Positions 59,505-64,000 of a DNA stretch of 64,000 nucleotides are shown in pieces. Source of the stretch: Perognathus longimembris pacificus. Its lineage: Eukaryota; Chordata; Mammalia; Rodentia; Heteromyidae. Under the pieces are notes generated by a model that saw only the letters and a list, made by a program, of their open reading frames with translations, searched no databases and was not told the origin of the DNA. Location of the stretch: NCBI RefSeq assembly GCF_023159225.1, contig NC_063172.1:59826828-59890827 (forward strand). The letters are read 5' to 3'. Each line of letters starts with the position of its first letter. Position 1 is the first letter of the stretch. The translations under genes and the position numbers were made by a program.

Positions 59505-59669
59505 TGTGGTTGAGCATCTCTATTCTGAAGACTGGAAATCTGAGATGCTTCAAGATTCAAAACATTTTGAGCACTGGCATGATGGCAAGGCGTGGGAAAT
59601 TCCCCAGCTGGCCTCATGTTGCCACCAAAATGCAGGTGTGCTACTTTTACTTTAGAAAATTACCTTCAG
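59505..59669 (+). repeat. Old mammalian interspersed repeat, family unsure
   Basis: gttgagcatctctattctga, then gatgcttcaagattcaaaac and attttgagcactggcatgat resemble a medium-reiteration repeat seen in many mammals ('gttgagcatccctaatcc...ttttgagc'). I cannot name the family safely. Confidence 0.45.

Positions 59670-59722
<53 letters not shown>
59670..59722. repeat. (AC)n microsatellite
   Basis: About 26 uninterrupted AC units. Confidence 0.98.
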
Positions 59723-59724
<2 letters not shown>

Positions 59725-60008
59725 TATGAATGTCTTGTTTCAGATTAAGGTCTAGTCCCAAGATATCACACTAAATGGATATAAATATTCCCCAATCTGA
59801 TAAACTATAAGTTGAAGTACTTGTGTTCCAAGAATTTCAGGAGAAGGGGTGTTTTAACCAATAGCTCAATGACCTTCAGATATTGTGTAGAATTTGTGTA
59901 GTTTTGTGAGGTTCCCTCCACACACAAAGAAAAGTTTCAGAGTACATTGACAATTTAGTAGTTAGCCAGGAAGAATGGCCCTATTTGGTTAAAAGCATGT
60001 AGGGGTTT

Positions 60009-60385
60009 TGATGATTAATTTTAATGTGTCAACTTGACTAGGCAGGTAGTGCCTAGTGTTCAGTGTTATCTTGCTGTGTCTATGAGAGTGTGTTTGGATA
60101 ATACTGGTATTTGAATTGGTAGAGTTAAGCTGGCGGCCCGGCAAGTGAGGATCATGCAATTTGTTGAAGGCCTGGATTCCTCCTTCTAGACATCTGAGCT
60201 GGGACATCAGGATTTTCCCATCATCAGACCTAACCAAGACATTGCCTCTTCTTAAATCTAATTTCAAGAGGTATACACTCCCTTTCTCTCAGAACTCCAG
60301 CTTGCCAACTGCAATGGCAAATGCTGGGACTTCTCAGCCTCTACAATCATGAGCCAATTCTTTATAAGAAACATCTCTCTCTCTC
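60009..60385 (+). mobile_element. ERVL solo LTR (MLT2-like)
   Basis: Starts tgatgattaattttaatgtg and continues tcaacttgactaggcagg, later gagctgggacatcaggattt and gcttgccaactgcaatggc. It ends gagccaattctttataagaa. This is the order of an MLT2/ERVL LTR in plus orientation. Only the LTR is present, and no viral gene was seen. Confidence 0.8.
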
Positions 60386-60402
60386 CCTCTCTCCCATCCC
60401 TC
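60371..60402. repeat. (TC)n-rich tract
   Basis: tctctctctctccctctctc continuing from the LTR 3' end up to the next SINE. Confidence 0.85.
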
Positions 60403-60404
60403 TC

Positions 60405-60618
60405 GTGCTGGTCCTGCTGCTTGAATGGTGTCCCTGAGCCTTTGCACTCAAGGCTAGCATTCTACTACTTAAGCCACAACTCCACTTTTGGATTTTGGTG
60501 GTTAACTAGAGATAAGTGTCTCTTGGATTTCACTAACTGGCTAGCTTTGAACTGTGATCCTCAGATCTCAGCTTTCTGAGTAGCTAGGATTAGAGGTGTA
60601 AGCCACTATTGCCCAGCT
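60405..60618 (-). mobile_element. B1-like + Geo dimeric SINE
   Basis: gctggtcctgctgcttgaat, then tggtggttaactagagataa, then gtagctaggattagaggtgt. It is inserted at the LTR 3' end. Confidence 0.86.
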
Positions 60619-60658
60619 AGAAGAAATTTTCTGTCTATGCTTCTCTCCATCTCTCCCC

Positions 60659-60662
<4 letters not shown>

Positions 60663-60701
<39 letters not shown>
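60663..60701. repeat. (AC)n microsatellite
   Basis: About 19 uninterrupted AC units. Confidence 0.97.
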
Positions 60702-60702
<1 letters not shown>

Positions 60703-60794
60703 TGTTGATTTTGTTTCTCTTGAGAGCCTTAATAAAAGTAATTTCTTTGATTACAATGAGAATATTCTGAAATCCTTCAAAAGCATATTTCTAG

Positions 60795-60920
60795 TGAGAG
60801 AGACATGGTGGTACATGCCTGTAATTCAAGTACTTAGATAACCGAGACTAGATGATTAGTTTTAGGCCAGCCTGGACTATACAGCAAAATCAAAACTCTG
60901 AAAAACAACAAAGGCAAACA
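60795..60920 (+). mobile_element. B1 SINE (monomer)
   Basis: acatggtggtacatgcctgt, then taggccagcctggactatac, then an A-rich tail. No Geo half. Confidence 0.8.
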
Positions 60921-61329
60921 AACCCCTCCCTCTATATTTCTGAAGGGCTTACAGTGTGCTATCATTTCTTTCCTGCTGTCACTTGAATGTTGTTTTGCTC
61001 TGAGTCTGGGGTCTTGTTTCCTAAAATGCACATTTTTATGCTTATAAACACCATGCACGTTGACTCCCATTGTTCATAACACCTTCCTTCCCTTCTACTT
61101 CTTGAAATATTTCCTAGATACTTCAGCTGCCTTAAATTAAGTCCTGGCCATCTTGAATCTCTGGGCTCTCCATCTTTGAGCTAGTTCTGTCCATAGACTA
61201 CTGCTGCATTGGACAGTGAGCTACCAGAGGTCACAGTACACATTTTAGTTATCTTTAGTGCCTCTTAGTCCTAGGGTCAGCACAAGGCAAGTCCTTAGAA
61301 AAAGTTTGTCTACTTAATGAAATTTGAAC
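60921..61329. other. Intronic stretch, nothing recognised
   Basis: Unique-looking sequence. No gene. Confidence 0.4.
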
Positions 61330-61342
61330 TGTATTTGCTTGA

Positions 61343-61583
61343 TTTTTTTTTTTTTTTTGCCAGCCCTGGAGCTTGAACTCTGGGCCTGGGCTCTCTTGAC
61401 TCTGAAGTTCTTTTATTTAAGGCTAGTGCTCTACCACTTGAGAAAGAGTGAAACTTTTGGCTTTTCCTGATTAGTTTATTAGAGATAAGAGTCTCATGAA
61501 CTCTTGGTTGGCTTGGAAAAGTGATCCTCACATGTCAGCCTCCTGAGTAGCTAGGAGTATGAGCACGAGTCATGGCCCTTGGT
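61343..61583 (-). mobile_element. B1-like + Geo dimeric SINE
   Basis: T run, then ttgccagccctggagcttga, then attagagataagagtctcat, then cagcctcctgagtagctagg. It is flanked by tgtatttgcttga (61330-61342) and tgtatttgtttga (61584-61596), one mismatch. Confidence 0.9.
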
Positions 61584-61639
61584 TGTATTTGTTTGAGTAA
61601 ATAAATTACTCTCCTAGAAAAGAGAAGCAATTATTTTGT

Positions 61640-61735
61640 GTATGTGCTGGTCCTGAGGCTTGAACCCAAATACCTGGGTGCTGTCCTTGAACCTTTTTGT
61701 TCATGCCTAGCTCTCTACCAGTTGACGAGGAGCAA
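61640..61735 (-). mobile_element. Geo-type monomer fragment
   Basis: gctggtcctgaggcttgaac, then gtgctgtccttgaacctttt and ctagctctctaccagttgac: a reversed Geo unit. Confidence 0.7.
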
Positions 61736-61807
61736 CAATGAGAGGGAAAAGATGAAAATTTCAGATTTGAGACTGTTGTGTTTTGGTTTCATTTTTCTTT
61801 TTATTCT

Positions 61808-61890
61808 TTTCTGAGGAATTGGGGATGGGTCCCAAGGCCTAATATACAGTAGGCAAACACTCCACCACTGGGATACACCCTCAGCATAGT
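61808..61890 (-). mobile_element. ID-like monomeric SINE
   Basis: gaggaattggggatgggtcc, then ctccaccactgggatacacc, then ctcagcatag: reversed ID-type unit with a weak B box. Confidence 0.65.
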
Positions 61891-62592
61891 TTATTATTTT
61901 TTAGAAAGATTGGTTCAAATTTAATAGCCAATTAATACTGGTTGGTATAGGAACAAGCATCCTTAAGCAGAAAAAAGATAAAGTACAGGAATAACCAGGG
62001 CATCACTGCAACACTGTATTAACTCGTCAAGATAGTTACTTCATAGGATTTCATTTCATATGAAATATATGGATTGTGCAGGAATCAGGAAATGTAGCTA
62101 CACAAATGTGCATGTCCTCTTTGGGGAGAATTATGAGATGCCCAAAAATGTATGTATCAAAGCTGCCCCCTCATTTTCCTTGTGATTGGAGGCTGTGGCT
62201 GAAGGAGAATATCACATCCTGGTGCAGGCTCCTCCTTTATTAGGCCAGGCTTATTCCCCCTGTACTTTTATAGGTCACCTGTCTACACCTTGTCCAGGAG
62301 ATGTTACTGGGGTCTCTACAGGACCTCTGTTTATCCAACAATCTTAAAAAAGGTATCCTTTGTTATGGACTTCTCATTTTAAGTAGAGTAATAATCCTCA
62401 AACTTTAGTTTGAAAAGATCCCTGGGACCTTCTATCTGAACCTCTTCTGTCATGACAGAAGAAACAGACTGATAGTTACACAGGCCATCTGGAAGCAGCA
62501 GCAAGTTTTCCAGTCCTAATAGGAAAGTTGTCCTTATGAAACACTGTTCTATATCCTACTCATCAAATGTGGGAAGAAGACTCCCGTAGCTA
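61891..62592. other. Intronic stretch, nothing recognised
   Basis: Unique-looking sequence up to the transposon at 62593. Confidence 0.4.
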
Positions 62593-62982
62593 CAGATGCT
62601 CCTCGACTTACAATGGGGTAGAAGCCAGCATTAAGTTGAATATTGTTGTCCAAACTACATGGAATACACCTAACCTACTGACCACCCGAGCCTTGCGACA
62701 CTGCACACTGGAGAGTGTCCGCTGTCTCTCTCACCAGCTCCTGCCTGACTGGGAGTTGTGACTTGTTGCTAGTGTTGTTAGAGAGGACTGATTGATATCG
62801 CTGACCAAGGAAAAGACCAATATTCAAAACTAGAAGTATGAGACTCGGAATATAGTTCAGTAATAATGTGCACGCCCAGTACCAATGTTATGGTTTATAT
62901 TGAATGTTTATCATTTGCACACCATTATTAAGTTGAAAACTAATGAAGTTAAGCCAGCATAAAGCACATGAATAAATGTCTG
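62593..62982. mobile_element. Old Tigger-like DNA transposon fossil
   Basis: Begins cagatgctcctcgacttaca and contains atacacctaacctactgac and gtttatcatttgcacacca. It ends aataaatgtctg. The ends are imperfect inverted copies (CAGATG and CAGACA) flanked by TA, as in Tigger/mariner-type elements. It is non-autonomous and no transposase frame was seen. Confidence 0.55.
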
Positions 62983-64000
62983 TATATGTAAATAATATGG
63001 CATGTTCTCCTGCCCATCAGATCTGAAGGCACAGCACTGTACATAAGTGTATCCTAATGATCTAGACTCCCTCCAGGAGGATGCCATATTACATCATCAC
63101 TATTAGTAATTACTTCAATAAACTTGTTTCATTAACATAACTAATTGCATTTTCTTCCTCCCTGTGTTTATAAGAGTTATTTAAATTCTTAGAAGTCAAA
63201 TGATTTTAGGCATCACAACTTTTCAAAATACATGTAAGCATAGGAGGGCTTTTAATTTCCATGCACTCTCAATTTAAAACCTGAAGCAAGGTTTGCAAGA
63301 ATAAATAAGACTAAATCTAAATGTAAATGACATCAACTCAGGATTACCCTTTCTAACCAAGTGCTTTTATTCTCTTTATTGTGTTTTTATTTCAAAACAC
63401 CAGGGGATGCAATCACATAAAAAGTCATTTATAATCTTCTACTACAGTTTTGGAAATTGTTTTTAGAGCATATTAACCAAACCCATAATCCCAAAGAGCT
63501 TTTCAAACTAGGTAGTTATTATTTCTTCTATTTAAAAACTGAAAGTAGACATCTAGCACAGTCTGACCATGGTGAATGGTGAGTAAAATTAGGCAATATT
63601 AGTCTGCCCAAACCACTAAAACATGAGAAATCAAAGACAGAATGTGAACTATAAATCAATCATTGGCAAAGGTACAGAAAATAAGATCTTTTTAGGGAAA
63701 CCATTAAAAGAAAACCAGAAAACTGCTGCTGAGGGAGGAAAAAACCCCAACTGGTGGAATTTATAAAACACTACCACATTGTATTCTCTACAAAGGAAAA
63801 ATCTTGACATTCTGGGGTGTTTTCTGAAAGAATATTTGATACTTTGATTTTTAAAGAAGTAAGCTAAAACTGGAATTGTTTAAGCAGGGGGTTAATTTGC
63901 CACTTCTTAGGAGATATGTTGTAACAAATCAGAATGAGAGAGGGCAATAAGCTTAAAATGTCCTTGTGTGTGATGTGTACATGTGCATACATCTGCACGA
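62983..64000. other. Intronic stretch to the window edge
   Basis: AT-rich unique sequence ending in a short TG/CA-rich patch near 63970. No gene recognised. Confidence 0.4.

Larger units (their letters stand above)
57145..64000 (-). other. Tox: Tox intron 1, 3' part
   Basis: Everything above exon 2 is the downstream end of intron 1, ending at the AG next to 57144. Exon 1, which encodes about the first 34 residues, and the promoter are not in the window. The first 2 kb next to the exon is free of recognisable repeats. From 59250 upward there are MIR, an ERVL LTR, several SINEs, AC repeats and a Tigger-like element. No other exon was seen. Confidence 0.85.

Noticed and set aside
60009..60385. 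Endogenous retrovirus with coding capacity
   Set aside because: Only a solo ERVL-type LTR is present. No internal viral region or open viral frame is next to it.

Overview
This window is nuclear DNA of a rodent, and it lies inside one large protein-coding gene. Two features show this. First, two short exons with good splice sites are on the minus strand. They encode the N-terminal part of the HMG-box nuclear protein TOX (thymocyte selection-associated HMG box). Second, the DNA is full of young dimeric SINEs whose left half is ID-like and whose right half matches what I know as the Geo monomer. IDL-Geo SINEs are known only from Geomyoidea (kangaroo rats, pocket mice, pocket gophers), so I infer a heteromyid or geomyid rodent. 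I cannot tell the genus.

Layout, with transcription running from high to low coordinates. Positions 57145-64000 are the 3' part of Tox intron 1. Exon 2 is 57079-57144 (22 codons). Intron 2 is 36681-57078. Exon 3 is 36438-36680 (81 codons). Positions 1-36437 are the 5' part of intron 3. Exon 1 and its promoter, and exon 4 onward with the HMG box, lie outside the window. I found no other gene, no RNA gene and no CRISPR array. Other open frames are short, chance-like or inside repeats. One 200-codon unidentified frame is flagged.

Almost all the rest is intron with interspersed repeats: full IDL-Geo dimers, a larger and older set of B1-like + Geo dimers, ID-like and B1 monomers, and old mammalian repeats (MIR, MaLR and ERVL LTRs, an L1 tail, a Tigger-like element). 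Microsatellites are common, and many sit directly on SINE tails. A 43-bp minisatellite built from SINE sequence lies at 26679-27040. About 6 kb around exon 2 lacks lineage-specific SINEs and may be rich in regulatory sequence.

I do not see a new biological system. The points most worth checking are the SINE-derived minisatellite with alternating units, inverted SINE pairs that could fold into double-stranded RNA in the Tox pre-mRNA, the promoter-box difference between the two Geo-containing SINE families, a perfect RFX-type palindrome, CTCF-like sites, and two GC-richer blocks that no repeat family I know explains.
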